Shown piece after piece: positions 9,334 through 17,421 of a stretch of DNA of 64,000 bases. Source of the DNA: a bacterium 1xD8-48 (lineage in GTDB: Bacteria; Bacillota; Clostridia; Lachnospirales; Lachnospiraceae); contig QZDS01000009.1 of NCBI GenBank assembly GCA_009917455.1, positions 1 through 64,000 on the forward strand, in the 5' to 3' direction. The notes below the pieces were generated by a model. The model was not told the origin of the DNA and ran no database searches. It worked only from the letters and a program-made list of their open reading frames with translations. The first letter of the stretch is position 1; each line of letters starts with the position of its first letter. Made by a program: the position numbers and the translations under genes.

Positions 9334-10319
9334 TGAAAAATATGACGGGGAAAGAAAAGCTTTTCTGGATATCCTGCGGCATTGGGCTGACCTTACTTTT
9401 TCTGCTGTCCTCCACGGATTTGATTATCAAGGAGGAGGAGGCTAAGGTTCATCCGATATCGGTGATTGTGGAGGCGGATTCGGACGACAACTATGTGAAT
9501 TTCAGGAAAGGGATGGATTTGGCGGCCGTGGAGCTGAACGCCGACGTGAATTTTATTACCTTATATGAAAAGGGAAACAGGCGTCAGCAGGAGGAGCTTC
9601 TCAAAAGGGAGCAGCAGGACGGAAGCAGCGCGCTGATTGTGGCGCCTGTAAACGGGGAGGCGGTTCTTGCAATGCAGGAGGAAAATCAGCTTGTCCTGCC
9701 TCTGGTTTTCATAAATTCAGAGGCCGTCGGAGAGTCGGGGACAGCTGCGGCTGTTACTTTCGATTATTTCACTATGGGGGAAAATCTGGGGAAGGAAATT
9801 GCCACAGTCTGCGGTCCTGATGAGAAACTTTACTTTCTGGAAAACGAGGCAATGAGCGTGGCCGGGCGAAAATTCATGGAAGGGATTCGAAGCGGCGTGG
9901 TGGAGGGCTGCGAGGGAACTGCGGCTTCTTATGCATGGACGCCGGACGCCGAAATAACGAAAATTCTGGAAAAATTGACGGAGGGCCGGACGCAGAAAAT
10001 TATCCTTGTGGCGCCGGAGCCGGAAAGCCTTCTGGAGGCCGCGCAGATGATTGAGGATACAGAAGGGGCGGAAGAATGGGTCGCGGGCCTTTACGGCAGG
10101 GGGAGCAGCGTTCCGATTCTGAATTTTCTGGATAAGGGAATTATCAAGGGGTTATGTATAACGGATGATTTCAGCGCCGGGTATCTGAGCGTAAAGGCGG
10201 CCATAGAGCTTGCGGAAGGGGGCTCTGTGCAGACGGGGAATTACCTGGACAGCTATTTCATCCGGCGGGGGGATTTACGAAATGAGAAGTATGAAAAAAT
10301 ATTGTATCCTGTTGAGTGA
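9330..10319 (+). CDS. Membrane-anchored periplasmic-binding-protein-like sensor component
   Basis: 329 residues, with GGGAGGAGAG upstream and an ATGA overlap with the kinase gene. One uncleaved-looking membrane segment at about 12-30 is followed by a type-1 periplasmic binding fold (ISVIVEADSDDNY at the start, ALIVAPVN, LVFINSEA, and ITDDFSAGYLSVKAA near the end), like RbsB/LacI-type sugar binders. It lacks a lipobox. Lying directly after a YesM kinase and having no permease of its own, it is best read as an accessory ligand sensor for that kinase. This role is inferred. Confidence 0.7.
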   Translation: MMKNMTGKEKLFWISCGIGLTLLFLLSSTDLIIKEEEAKVHPISVIVEADSDDNYVNFRKGMDLAAVELNADVNFITLYEKGNRRQQEELLKREQQDGSSALIVAPVNGEAVLAMQEENQLVLPLVFINSEAVGESGTAAAVTFDYFTMGENLGKEIATVCGPDEKLYFLENEAMSVAGRKFMEGIRSGVVEGCEGTAASYAWTPDAEITKILEKLTEGRTQKIILVAPEPESLLEAAQMIEDTEGAEEWVAGLYGRGSSVPILNFLDKGIIKGLCITDDFSAGYLSVKAAIELAEGGSVQTGNYLDSYFIRRGDLRNEKYEKILYPVE

Positions 10320-11301
10320 GCTGTGGCTGTGCGCGTTTTTCCTGCTTACCGGCTGTGCGGGGACGAAAGGGGCGGAGGAAAAGAAGTCCATCCGAATCGG
10401 CGTCAGCCTGTACCGGGGGGACGACACCTTTCTGAACAATATCCGGGGGGAGCTTGAAAGGTGCGCCAAGGATTTTGAGCAGGAAAAGGGCGTGAAGGTA
10501 ACTCTGGATATCCAGGATGCCAGGGGGAACCAGAATACGCAGAACGACCAGGTGGAGCGTTTCCTTGCGCTGGGATGCGATGTGCTTTGTATCAATCCGG
10601 TGGACAGAACGGCGGCTTCCGTGCTCATCGATAAGGCGATGGCGGCGCAGACGCCGGTAATCTTCTTCAACCGCCAGCCGGTGGAGGAGGATATGGACCG
10701 CTGGGACAGAATTTTTTACGTGGGGGCCGAGGCGAAGTCGTCCGCCGTTCTGCAGGGGAGTATTGTGGTGGACGGTTACAGGAAAAACCCGGAAAAGCTG
10801 GATTTGAACGGAGACGGCGTGGTGAGCTACGTGCTTCTGGAGGGGGAGAGCAGCCATCAGGATTCCCTGATTCGCACGGAATGGTCGGTGCAGACCTTAA
10901 AGGACGGGGGCGTTCCCATTGAAAAGCTTACAGGCGGGATTGCCAACTGGGAGAGAAGCCAGGCTTCCGCGCTGATGGAACAGTGGCTGGAAAAATATCC
11001 CGGAAGGATTGAGCTTGTGATTTGCAACAACGACGATATGGCGTTGGGCGCCATCGACGCAATGGAAAGAGCGGGAATGGAAGGCATCGCCGTTGTGGGT
11101 ATCGACGGAACCACGCCGGGGCTTGCGGCGGTGGAGAGCGGAAAGCTCATGGGAACCGTAGCCATCGACAGGACCCAGTATGCGGGGGCGATTCTGGCCA
11201 TTGCGACGGGCGAGGCGCTGGGATGGGAGCCGGATGCAAAGCTGGAGTTTGAGGACGGGAAATATTATCAGTGCCCGTGGCAAATTGTAGTAAAAAAATG
11301 A
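10282..11301 (+). CDS. MglB-like galactose/glucose-binding lipoprotein, probable sensor
   Basis: 339 residues from the ATG at 10282, chosen because it directly precedes a lipoprotein signal peptide with lipobox LTGC (Cys25); longer in-frame starts run into the previous gene. The type-1 binding fold is MglB-like: RIGVSLYRGDDTF, CINPVDRTAAS, VIFFNRQP, a calcium-loop pattern DLNGDGVVSY and CNNDDMALGAIDAME. It overlaps the preceding sensor gene by 38 bases. A second MglB-like protein with the transporter follows at 11452, so this copy probably informs the YesM kinase rather than feeding the transporter. Confidence 0.75.
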   Translation: MRSMKKYCILLSELWLCAFFLLTGCAGTKGAEEKKSIRIGVSLYRGDDTFLNNIRGELERCAKDFEQEKGVKVTLDIQDARGNQNTQNDQVERFLALGCDVLCINPVDRTAASVLIDKAMAAQTPVIFFNRQPVEEDMDRWDRIFYVGAEAKSSAVLQGSIVVDGYRKNPEKLDLNGDGVVSYVLLEGESSHQDSLIRTEWSVQTLKDGGVPIEKLTGGIANWERSQASALMEQWLEKYPGRIELVICNNDDMALGAIDAMERAGMEGIAVVGIDGTTPGLAAVESGKLMGTVAIDRTQYAGAILAIATGEALGWEPDAKLEFEDGKYYQCPWQIVVKK

Positions 11302-11374
11302 AAAATAAGGATTAAAATTGAAAAATTCGATAAGAAACGAAAAAAATCTTATAGAAAGTGCCGGAAGAAATCAG

Positions 11375-11380
11375 TATAAT
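11375..11380 (+). promoter_or_regulatory. Candidate -10 element for the mglBAC operon
   Basis: A TATAAT hexamer lies 72 bases upstream of the mglB ATG in an AT-rich 150-base gap. No clear -35 hexamer is visible at 17 bases, which fits a promoter that needs an activator such as the AraC-type regulator at 5896. Confidence 0.35.
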
Positions 11381-11451
11381 GAGAGTGTCAGTGATACATA
11401 TTGATTAAACTGACGCAGAAAATCATTTTTATCAAAAAGGGAGGAAAAAAC

Positions 11452-12630
11452 ATGAAAAAGAAAGTACTTGCTATGTTACTGGCTTCCTGCATGATGCTTG
11501 GTCTGGCAGCTTGCGGCGGAGGCGACAAGACAGCCGCTACATCCGGCACGGATGACGCAGCCGTAACAACCGACGACGCGGCTCCGGCAGAGACAGAAAC
11601 GGAAGATACTGCGGGCGACGAAGCTGCCGCACCGGCACTGGACGGCGAGGTTTCCGTATTCTATTACACCTACGGCGACACCTATATTTCCAGCGTACGT
11701 TCCGCTCTGGACGCGGCTCTGGAATCCAAGGGAATCGCTTACCAGGATTACGACAGTAACAACAGCCAGACAACACAGACCGAGCAGGTTACCACAGCGA
11801 TTGCAAAGGGAACATCCCTTCTGGTTGTAAACCTTGTAGACAGCGGCTCCGATGATGCGGCTCAGAACATTATCGACCAGGCCAGCGCTCAGGGTATTCC
11901 GGTAATCTTCTTCAACCGTTCCGTAAGCGAAGAGGTTGTAAGCGGCTATGACAAATGCGTGTTCGTAGGAACCGATTATGAAATGGCAGGCCATATGCAG
12001 GGTGAAATGATTGGTAACTATCTGGTAGAGAATTACGACAAGCTTGACCTTAACGGCGACGGAACAATCTCCTATGTTATGTTCAAGGGCCAGGAAGGAA
12101 ATGCAGAGGCAATTGCCCGTACACAGTTTGGCGTGGAAGATGCAGACGCAGTTCTGGAAGGGGCCGGAAAATCCAAACTCTCCTTCTATGACAGCAGCAA
12201 CTCCAACCTGTACCTGGTTGACCAGGACGGCGCATGGTCCGCAGCGGCAGCCAACAACTATATGCAGACAATCCTTTCCCAGTACAGCGAAGCCAACAAC
12301 AACATGGTTGAGCTGGTAATCGCCAACAACGACGAAATGGCAATCGGCGCAGTAACCGCTCTGCAGAATGCAGGCTACAACTTAGAGGACGGCAGCGCTA
12401 CCGTGATTCCCGTATTCGGCGTTGACGCTACAGATGCGGCAAAGGAAGCAATCGGCAAGGGAACAATGACAGGAACCATCAAGCAGGATGCTGAAGGTAT
12501 GGCAAATACAATTGCACAGATTTCCGCTAACCTTACAGGCGGAGCTGAAACCTTTGCAGATGTGGACGCAAATAACGTAGTAGGAACATGGCGTGTAAAT
12601 ATTCCTTACGCTGCCTACACTGGTGAATGA
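11452..12630 (+). CDS. mglB: Galactose/glucose ABC transporter substrate-binding lipoprotein
   Basis: 392 residues from the ATG at 11452, which has a GGGAGG site and starts a lipoprotein signal peptide with lipobox LAAC (Cys21). A Thr/Asp/Ala-rich linker (about 25-60) leads to a type-1 sugar-binding domain with LLVVNLVD, VIFFNRSVS, the calcium-loop pattern DLNGDGTISY and ANNDEMAIGAVTAL. These are hallmarks of MglB. It is followed by mglA and mglC. A hairpin at 12647-12671 separates it from mglA, which would keep binding-protein levels higher than those of the pump. Confidence 0.88.
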   Translation: MKKKVLAMLLASCMMLGLAACGGGDKTAATSGTDDAAVTTDDAAPAETETEDTAGDEAAAPALDGEVSVFYYTYGDTYISSVRSALDAALESKGIAYQDYDSNNSQTTQTEQVTTAIAKGTSLLVVNLVDSGSDDAAQNIIDQASAQGIPVIFFNRSVSEEVVSGYDKCVFVGTDYEMAGHMQGEMIGNYLVENYDKLDLNGDGTISYVMFKGQEGNAEAIARTQFGVEDADAVLEGAGKSKLSFYDSSNSNLYLVDQDGAWSAAAANNYMQTILSQYSEANNNMVELVIANNDEMAIGAVTALQNAGYNLEDGSATVIPVFGVDATDAAKEAIGKGTMTGTIKQDAEGMANTIAQISANLTGGAETFADVDANNVVGTWRVNIPYAAYTGE

Positions 12631-12646
12631 TAAGTTTTAAACCATT

Positions 12647-12671
12647 GCAGCCGCACTTTTAGTGCGGTTGC
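12647..12671 (+). terminator. Intercistronic hairpin after mglB (attenuator or mRNA end)
   Basis: GCAGCCGCAC and GTGCGGTTGC pair over 10 bases with one G-T pair and a TTTTA loop. No T-run follows, so it is more likely an mRNA-stabilising or partial-termination hairpin that lets mglB be expressed above mglA and mglC. Confidence 0.5.
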
Positions 12672-12790
12672 ATGTGTTTGTGCCAAAGGCGCACAGGAAG
12701 GGAGGCATGCCGCGTTTGGCGGAACGGCCTTATGTAAAAAACTGCCGGGGGCTTTAAAGGCTCCTTATATAAAAGTCAGGGGGTGGCAAT

Positions 12791-14329
12791 TTGGAAAAAC
12801 AGACGACAGCACCTGCCGGTAAGGCAGCAGGGAGCGATGTTCTTTTAAGGATGGAGGGAATCTGTAAGGAATTTCCCGGCGTCAAGGCGCTTGACAACGT
12901 ATCCTTGACGGTAAAAGCGGGAACCGTCCATGCTCTAATGGGGGAGAACGGCGCCGGTAAATCCACTTTGATGAAATGCCTTTTCGGCGTCTACAGCAAA
13001 GACAGCGGTCATATTTATCTGGAAGGCAGTGAGGTAAACTTCAAGACCTCCAGGGAGGCTCTGGAAAACGGAGTTGCCATGGTGCACCAGGAGCTCAACC
13101 AGGCACTCAAGAGAAACGTAATGGACAATATGTGGCTGGGGCGTTTCCCGAAGATATCCAGGTGGTGCCCGCTCACCAGCGAGACAAAGATGTATACGGC
13201 GACGAAGGAAGTCTTTGACGAGCTGGATGTTCATGTGGATCCGAAAACGGTTATGAGCCGGATGCCGGTATCACAAAGACAGATGGTGGAGATTGCAAAA
13301 GCGGTTTCCTACAAGTCCAGGGTGATTGTTTTTGACGAGCCTACTTCATCCCTCACAGAGGAGGAAGTGGAGCACCTGTTCCGAATTATCAACATGCTTC
13401 GGAGCCGGGGATGCGGAATTATCTATATTTCTCATAAGATGGAAGAAATCCTGCGTATTTCCGATGAAGTAACGATTATGCGCGACGGACAGTGGATTGC
13501 GACACGTCCCGCGAAAGAGCTGACAATGAATGAAATTATCCGTCTGATGGTAGGCCGTGAGCTTACCAACCGTTATCCTGAAAAGGACAACGTGATTGGA
13601 GAACCCCTTCTGGAGGTAAAAGGGCTGACGGCGGTATACTCTCACCTCAGGGATGTTTCCTTTGAGGCCAAACGGGGAGAAATTCTCGGCGTGGCGGGCC
13701 TTGACGGTTCCGGGAGGACGGAACTTTTAGAAAATATATTCGGAATTGCAAAGCGCAAGGAGGGCGAAATTTACTTACATGGTAAGCGGGTTCTCAACCG
13801 CAGCGCAAGGGAATCTCTGGCAAACAAGTTTGCCATGCTGACGGAGGAGAGGCGGGCCACAGGTATTTTTGCTATCCGGGATATTCAGGCGAATACTACC
13901 ATATCCAGCCTGAAGCGGTACAAGGTGGGTCCTTTCCTGAGTGAAAAGAAGCTCAGCGAGTCAACAGAATGGGGAATTCAGGCTATGAGAACCAAAACGC
14001 CGAGCCAGAAGACGCAGATTCGTTCCTTATCAGGCGGAAATCAGCAGAAAGTAATCCTGGCGAGATGGCTTTTGACAGAGCCGGAGGTTCTTCTTTTAGA
14101 CGAGCCTACCAGAGGAATCGACGTAGGCGCCAAGTATGAGATTTATCAGTTGATTCTGAACCTGGCCAAGGAAGGAAAATCGGTTATCATGGTATCCTCG
14201 GAAATGCCGGAGCTTCTGGGCGTTTGCGACAGGATTCTGGTAATGTCCGGCGGACAGCTTGCCGGAGAAGTGGATGCCAAAGCAACAACGCAGGAAGAAA
14301 TCATGACGCTGGCTGCGAAGTATGCGTAG
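12791..14329 (+). CDS. mglA: Galactose/methyl galactoside ABC transporter ATP-binding protein
   Basis: 512 residues beginning at TTG after AGGGGG. It is a duplicated CUT2-type ATPase. The first half has Walker [10 protein letters not shown] (51-59), signature [10 protein letters not shown] and Walker [11 protein letters not shown]. The second half has the expected degenerate Walker A region (GLDGSGRTE), signature LSGGNQQKV and Walker [13 protein letters not shown]. Overall wording, for example MVHQELN and MDNMWLGR, is that of MglA. It energises sugar import through MglC and sits 161 bases after mglB and 29 bases before mglC. Confidence 0.93.
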   Translation: MEKQTTAPAGKAAGSDVLLRMEGICKEFPGVKALDNVSLTVKAGTVHALMGENGAGKSTLMKCLFGVYSKDSGHIYLEGSEVNFKTSREALENGVAMVHQELNQALKRNVMDNMWLGRFPKISRWCPLTSETKMYTATKEVFDELDVHVDPKTVMSRMPVSQRQMVEIAKAVSYKSRVIVFDEPTSSLTEEEVEHLFRIINMLRSRGCGIIYISHKMEEILRISDEVTIMRDGQWIATRPAKELTMNEIIRLMVGRELTNRYPEKDNVIGEPLLEVKGLTAVYSHLRDVSFEAKRGEILGVAGLDGSGRTELLENIFGIAKRKEGEIYLHGKRVLNRSARESLANKFAMLTEERRATGIFAIRDIQANTTISSLKRYKVGPFLSEKKLSESTEWGIQAMRTKTPSQKTQIRSLSGGNQQKVILARWLLTEPEVLLLDEPTRGIDVGAKYEIYQLILNLAKEGKSVIMVSSEMPELLGVCDRILVMSGGQLAGEVDAKATTQEEIMTLAAKYA

Positions 14330-14357
14330 TAAAGAATAATATAGGAGGTGCTGAATA

Positions 14358-15419
14358 ATGGCTGATGTAAAAACAAAGACGAAGGCCCAGTCCTTTGCGG
14401 AGCTTTCGTCCAGGGATAAAAGAAAAAAAATTGGAGATATTCTCCTTAATAACGCCATGTATATCATCATTATACTGGCGGTGGTTTACATATCAATCAA
14501 AGTGCCCGCATTTTTGGGACTGTCGTCAATCGTTAATGTAATTTCGCTGACGGCGGCCAAGCTTCCCATAGCCCTGGGAATTGGCGGCTGTATCGTGCTG
14601 ACGGGAACCGACATTTCCGCCGGACGTGTGGTGGGACTTGCGGCCTGTATTTCCGCTTCCCTTCTGACCACAACCTTTAAGGTGTTCCCGGATATGACCA
14701 GCGCGCCGCCGATTTTCGTAGTGCTCTTAATCGTTTTGGCGGTAGGGGCAGTGGTAGGCTTTGTCAACGGATTCAGCGTGGCGAAATTCAAGCTACATCC
14801 CTTTATCGTGACGCTTTCCACCCAGCTTATTGTGTACGGAGTTATCCTGATGTACCTGAAAAACGGCACCAACAACGGACAGACCCTGAGCGGGCTTTCC
14901 GAGGGATATCGTTCACTGGTTACAGGAACCCTGATTAAAATCGGAAACGTGGCTGTTCCCATGTATGTCCTGTACGCTGTGATTCTGACCGTCATCATGT
15001 GGATAATCTGGAACAAGACCACCTTTGGAAAAAACATGTTTGCCGTGGGTTCTAACGAAGAAGCGGCCAACGTATCGGGAGTTAACGTGTCCCGCACCAT
15101 TATCATGGTGTTTATGCTGGCGGGCGTGATGTATTCCATCACAGGATTTTTAGACAGTGCCCGTATTGCTTCCGCCAATGCCAGTACCGGATGGAACTAC
15201 GAGTGCGATGCGATTGCAGCCTGCGTAATCGGCGGCGTATCTTTTGTCGGCGGTATCGGACGAATCAGCGGAATTGTGGTAGGCGTGCTTTTGCTTCAGA
15301 TTATTTTTGCCGGATTGAATTTCCTTTCGGTAGACGCAAACATGCTTTATATCATCAAAGGTCTGATTATCTTAATTGCCTGCGCAATTGATATGAGAAA
15401 ATATCTGGTAAGAAAGTAA
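14358..15419 (+). CDS. mglC: Galactose/methyl galactoside ABC transporter permease
   Basis: 353 residues, AGGAGG site. An N-terminal hydrophilic stretch of about 30 residues precedes eight to ten membrane segments. GGCIVLTGTDISAG and the C-terminal AVGSNEEAANVSGVN and CDAIAACVIGGVSF blocks are diagnostic of the MglC/RbsC permeases, and the last block is especially MglC-like. It would form the membrane dimer that works with MglA and MglB. CUT2 pumps import monosaccharides, which contrasts with the cytoplasmic GH32 enzyme in the same locus. Confidence 0.92.
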   Translation: MADVKTKTKAQSFAELSSRDKRKKIGDILLNNAMYIIIILAVVYISIKVPAFLGLSSIVNVISLTAAKLPIALGIGGCIVLTGTDISAGRVVGLAACISASLLTTTFKVFPDMTSAPPIFVVLLIVLAVGAVVGFVNGFSVAKFKLHPFIVTLSTQLIVYGVILMYLKNGTNNGQTLSGLSEGYRSLVTGTLIKIGNVAVPMYVLYAVILTVIMWIIWNKTTFGKNMFAVGSNEEAANVSGVNVSRTIIMVFMLAGVMYSITGFLDSARIASANASTGWNYECDAIAACVIGGVSFVGGIGRISGIVVGVLLLQIIFAGLNFLSVDANMLYIIKGLIILIACAIDMRKYLVRK

Positions 15420-15499
15420 AAGAAAAGCTCCAGGGCAGCTGGCACGGCGGAGTCTGCCGCCGGAAGCCGGCCTGGAAAAGAAGGAGAGGAATACAGACT

Positions 15500-15847
15500 A
15501 TGGAGGAATCGGAGAGAAAACTGCGGGGACTTTACGACCGTGTGAATATATCCGTAAGTAACTTAAATATTATCATCATAGTTCTGAGTATTCTGCTGGT
15601 GCTGTGCATGGCCATCGGCATTGCCAACCGGGGATATCAGGTGGACTTTGATTCTCTGGGAGGTACCGCTGTGGAAAGCCAGAAGCAAATGTACGGGGAA
15701 GCATTGCTGGCGCCGGAGCCGCCGACCCGGGAAGGGTATGTTTTTGACGGATGGTACAGGGATATGAACCTTACCATTCCATGGAATGTGGAGGAAGACG
15801 TCATTATGGAACCGGTTACATTGTATGCCGGCTGGAGAGAGCCGTAA
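15500..15847 (+). CDS. Small membrane protein with one InlB B-repeat-like domain
   Basis: 115 residues with a GGAGAGG site. A membrane segment lies at about 22-43 (NIIIIVLSILLVLCMAIGIA). The outer part is a single Listeria-Bacteroides type B-repeat: EPPTREGYVFDGWYRD followed by a closing VTLYAGW. Such repeats usually occur in long adhesins, so a stand-alone copy on a short anchor is unusual. It is the last gene of the mgl run and ends before a terminator at 15953-15983. Function unknown. Confidence 0.6.
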   Translation: MEESERKLRGLYDRVNISVSNLNIIIIVLSILLVLCMAIGIANRGYQVDFDSLGGTAVESQKQMYGEALLAPEPPTREGYVFDGWYRDMNLTIPWNVEEDVIMEPVTLYAGWREP

Positions 15848-15952
15848 GCATTGTTGTAAGCACAGCTATAAGCATAGCTGTAAACATAAGCAAATGAAAA
15901 TTATAAAAAAGCAATTTGTGGAGCGCCTGGAAACAGACAATCACAAACAGGG

Positions 15953-15983
15953 GGCGGTTGTGACGTATGGAAGTCACACCGCC
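15953..15983. terminator. Strong bidirectional terminator closing the mgl locus
   Basis: GGCGGTTGTGAC and GTCACACCGCC form an almost perfect 11-bp stem with a short loop (GTATGGAA), followed by TTAAGTTTT. It separates the mgl locus from the convergent HxlR regulator gene. Confidence 0.65.
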
Positions 15984-16017
15984 TCTTAAGTTTTACGCTC
16001 CCCCTGACAAAAGGCGC

Positions 16018-16335
16018 TTATAATTTTTGTTTGTATTCGGTCCCCCACTTTACCATGGCGTCCAGAACCGGTTTCAGGCTGCAGCCTGTTTCGGTGAGAG
16101 TGTATTCCACGTGGGGCGGCACTTCCGGGAAAACCTTCCGGGTAAGCAGGCCGCTTTCCTCCATGGAACGCAAATTTGCGGTTAAAACCTTCTGGGAGAT
16201 ATTCCCCACGGACTTTTTCAGTTCTCCGAACCGCTTTGTGCCTTCAAGCAAATCGCGGATAATTAAAACCTTCCAGCGGTCGTTGATGAGCATCAGGGTA
16301 GTTTCCACCGGACATGCCGGTAAATTTTTTTCCAT
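16018..16335 (-). CDS. HxlR-family transcriptional regulator
   Basis: 105 residues with a GGAGG site. It is a winged helix protein of the HxlR family: conserved Cys8 near the N-terminus in PACPVETTLMLINDRWKVLIIRDLLEG, the wing region GNISQKVLTANLR, and PPHVEYTLTETG near the end. These proteins are often redox or aldehyde sensors and usually regulate a divergent oxidoreductase. Such a gene is present next door only as a fragment (16353-16502), so its natural target appears to be lost. Confidence 0.88.
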   Translation of the reverse strand: MEKNLPACPVETTLMLINDRWKVLIIRDLLEGTKRFGELKKSVGNISQKVLTANLRSMEESGLLTRKVFPEVPPHVEYTLTETGCSLKPVLDAMVKWGTEYKQKL

Positions 16336-16352
16336 AAAAACCTCCGGATTTC

Positions 16353-16502
16353 ACTGTTGAGGAGGCTGTTGCAAGAGGGGCTGACGTTACCGCCGTTGTG
16401 CGCGGAGAAAACCGGTCGGCTGCCGAAAAGGTTATAAGGAAAGACCTGTTTGACCTGACAGCAGGGGATTTGGAGGGATTTGACGTTGTGACTGACGCTT
16501 TT
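16353..16502 (+). pseudogene. Fragment of an NAD(P)-binding (NmrA/YwnB-type) oxidoreductase
   Basis: Fifty in-frame codons read EEAVARGADVTAVVRG, then KVIRKDLFDLTAGDLEGFDVV, which is the second and third strand region of the NmrA-like/atypical short-chain reductases. Both ends are missing: the glycine-rich N-terminus before it, next to the HxlR gene, and everything after residue 50, where mobile-element sequence begins. The family is a frequent divergent partner of HxlR regulators. The break at about 16503-16511 marks the left junction of the mobile element. Confidence 0.65.
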
Positions 16503-16531
16503 CGGACGGTGTGTCAAGGACATATTTACCG

Positions 16532-16702
16532 TTACACAAGCTGAATGTCCTGTTCAATCAACCGCTTTATTTTATCTGCCATTGTTTCCTTGCTGGTATC
16601 ACTGAAATGTATAGATACCTCATAAGTGGTCGTGCCTATCCGTCGGATAAGCCGCGGCGCTTCCTGTCTTGTGGTGATAGCTGTTGTATCTGCTTTATTC
16701 AT
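16532..16702 (-). CDS. tnpW: Transposon-encoded TnpW-family small protein
   Basis: 56 residues, preceded by AAAGGAAAT. The core TRQEAPRLIRRIGTTTYEV and the later HFSDTSKETMADKI are typical of the short TnpW proteins found at the end of Tn4451-type mobilizable transposons and related ICEs. The role of TnpW is not known. It lies about 310 bases downstream of a relaxase tail in the same orientation, matching the tnpZ-tnpW order known in Tn4451. Confidence 0.75.
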   Translation of the reverse strand: MNKADTTAITTRQEAPRLIRRIGTTTYEVSIHFSDTSKETMADKIKRLIEQDIQLV

Positions 16703-17011
16703 TTAGATTTCCTTTCTGCTAATTCAAGTTTTTGTCTTTCCCTTCCGTTCCGCCTATCCAGCCCGTCAAGGGTCGGGGCGTATTTTCGCCGCTCCGCTCT
16801 GAAAATCTCCACCCTTTCCCCCTTGACCGTCTGGATTTTTGCCGTGCCATTGCGCTGCCGACAACGGGGAACAGGAAAAAGAACTGTTTCCCGCTGTCGT
16901 TCGCTCCATTCTACGGCAAAACCGGCTCCACTGGTGTACCGGCGGCGTTAGTGCTATGCGGTGGCTCTGCCCCCCCACACCCCCGACCTCATCCAAAGAA
17001 CAGGCAGGGTA
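16703..17011. other. Non-coding or degenerate spacer between tnpW and the relaxase tail
   Basis: About 310 bases with several overlapping short frames on both strands but none with a clear ribosome site or recognisable protein. The DNA is rich in short C and G runs, for example the CCCCCCACACCCCC stretch near 16970. It may contain transfer-related structure; nothing specific can be supported. Confidence 0.3.
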
Positions 17012-17420
17012 TTACCGCTCCTGTTGCTGCTTCCTTTTGAGGGTAGGGGCGGGCGCGGAGGTTTCTTTTTCCAGCCGTTTCAGGCTTTCCAGTGCCATCC
17101 TTGTCTGTTCCGGGTGCAGCCGTTCCAGTTCCATATAGTCTTTTGTCCTGCCCTTTAAGTCCTGCCAGCGGGTACGGTAGATTTCCAGCCCCTTCACTGC
17201 TTCGGTAAGCTGCCGTTGCAATTCAAGGAGTTTCCCTTGTGACGCAAGCCCGGACTTTGCAAGGGTCAGCAGCTTTTTAAATTCTTCCGGGAGTAGTTCC
17301 ATGTGTCCCCAAAGGTTCTTCTTTCCCATGCGTTCCAGTTCGCTATACATTGCGCTGGCTTTCTCCGTGACCGTAAGCTGTTTGTCCAGCCCGGCTAATT
17401 GCTTGCCTTTCTGCTTCAAG
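17012..17420 (-). pseudogene. C-terminal fragment of a TnpZ/Mob-type relaxase
   Basis: The minus-strand frame from about 17420 to the TAA at 17012 encodes some 135 charged, helix-forming residues (ELERMGKKNLWGHMELLPEEF, then KLLELQRQLTEAVKGLEIY and a basic KRKQQQER end). This is the coiled C-terminal style of mobilisation proteins and has tnpW downstream, as in Tn4451. At about 17420 the coding sense switches to a plus-strand nuclease fragment, so the catalytic N-terminus is lost. Assignment to TnpZ rests on context and style, not on catalytic motifs. Confidence 0.5.
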
Positions 17421-17421
17421 G

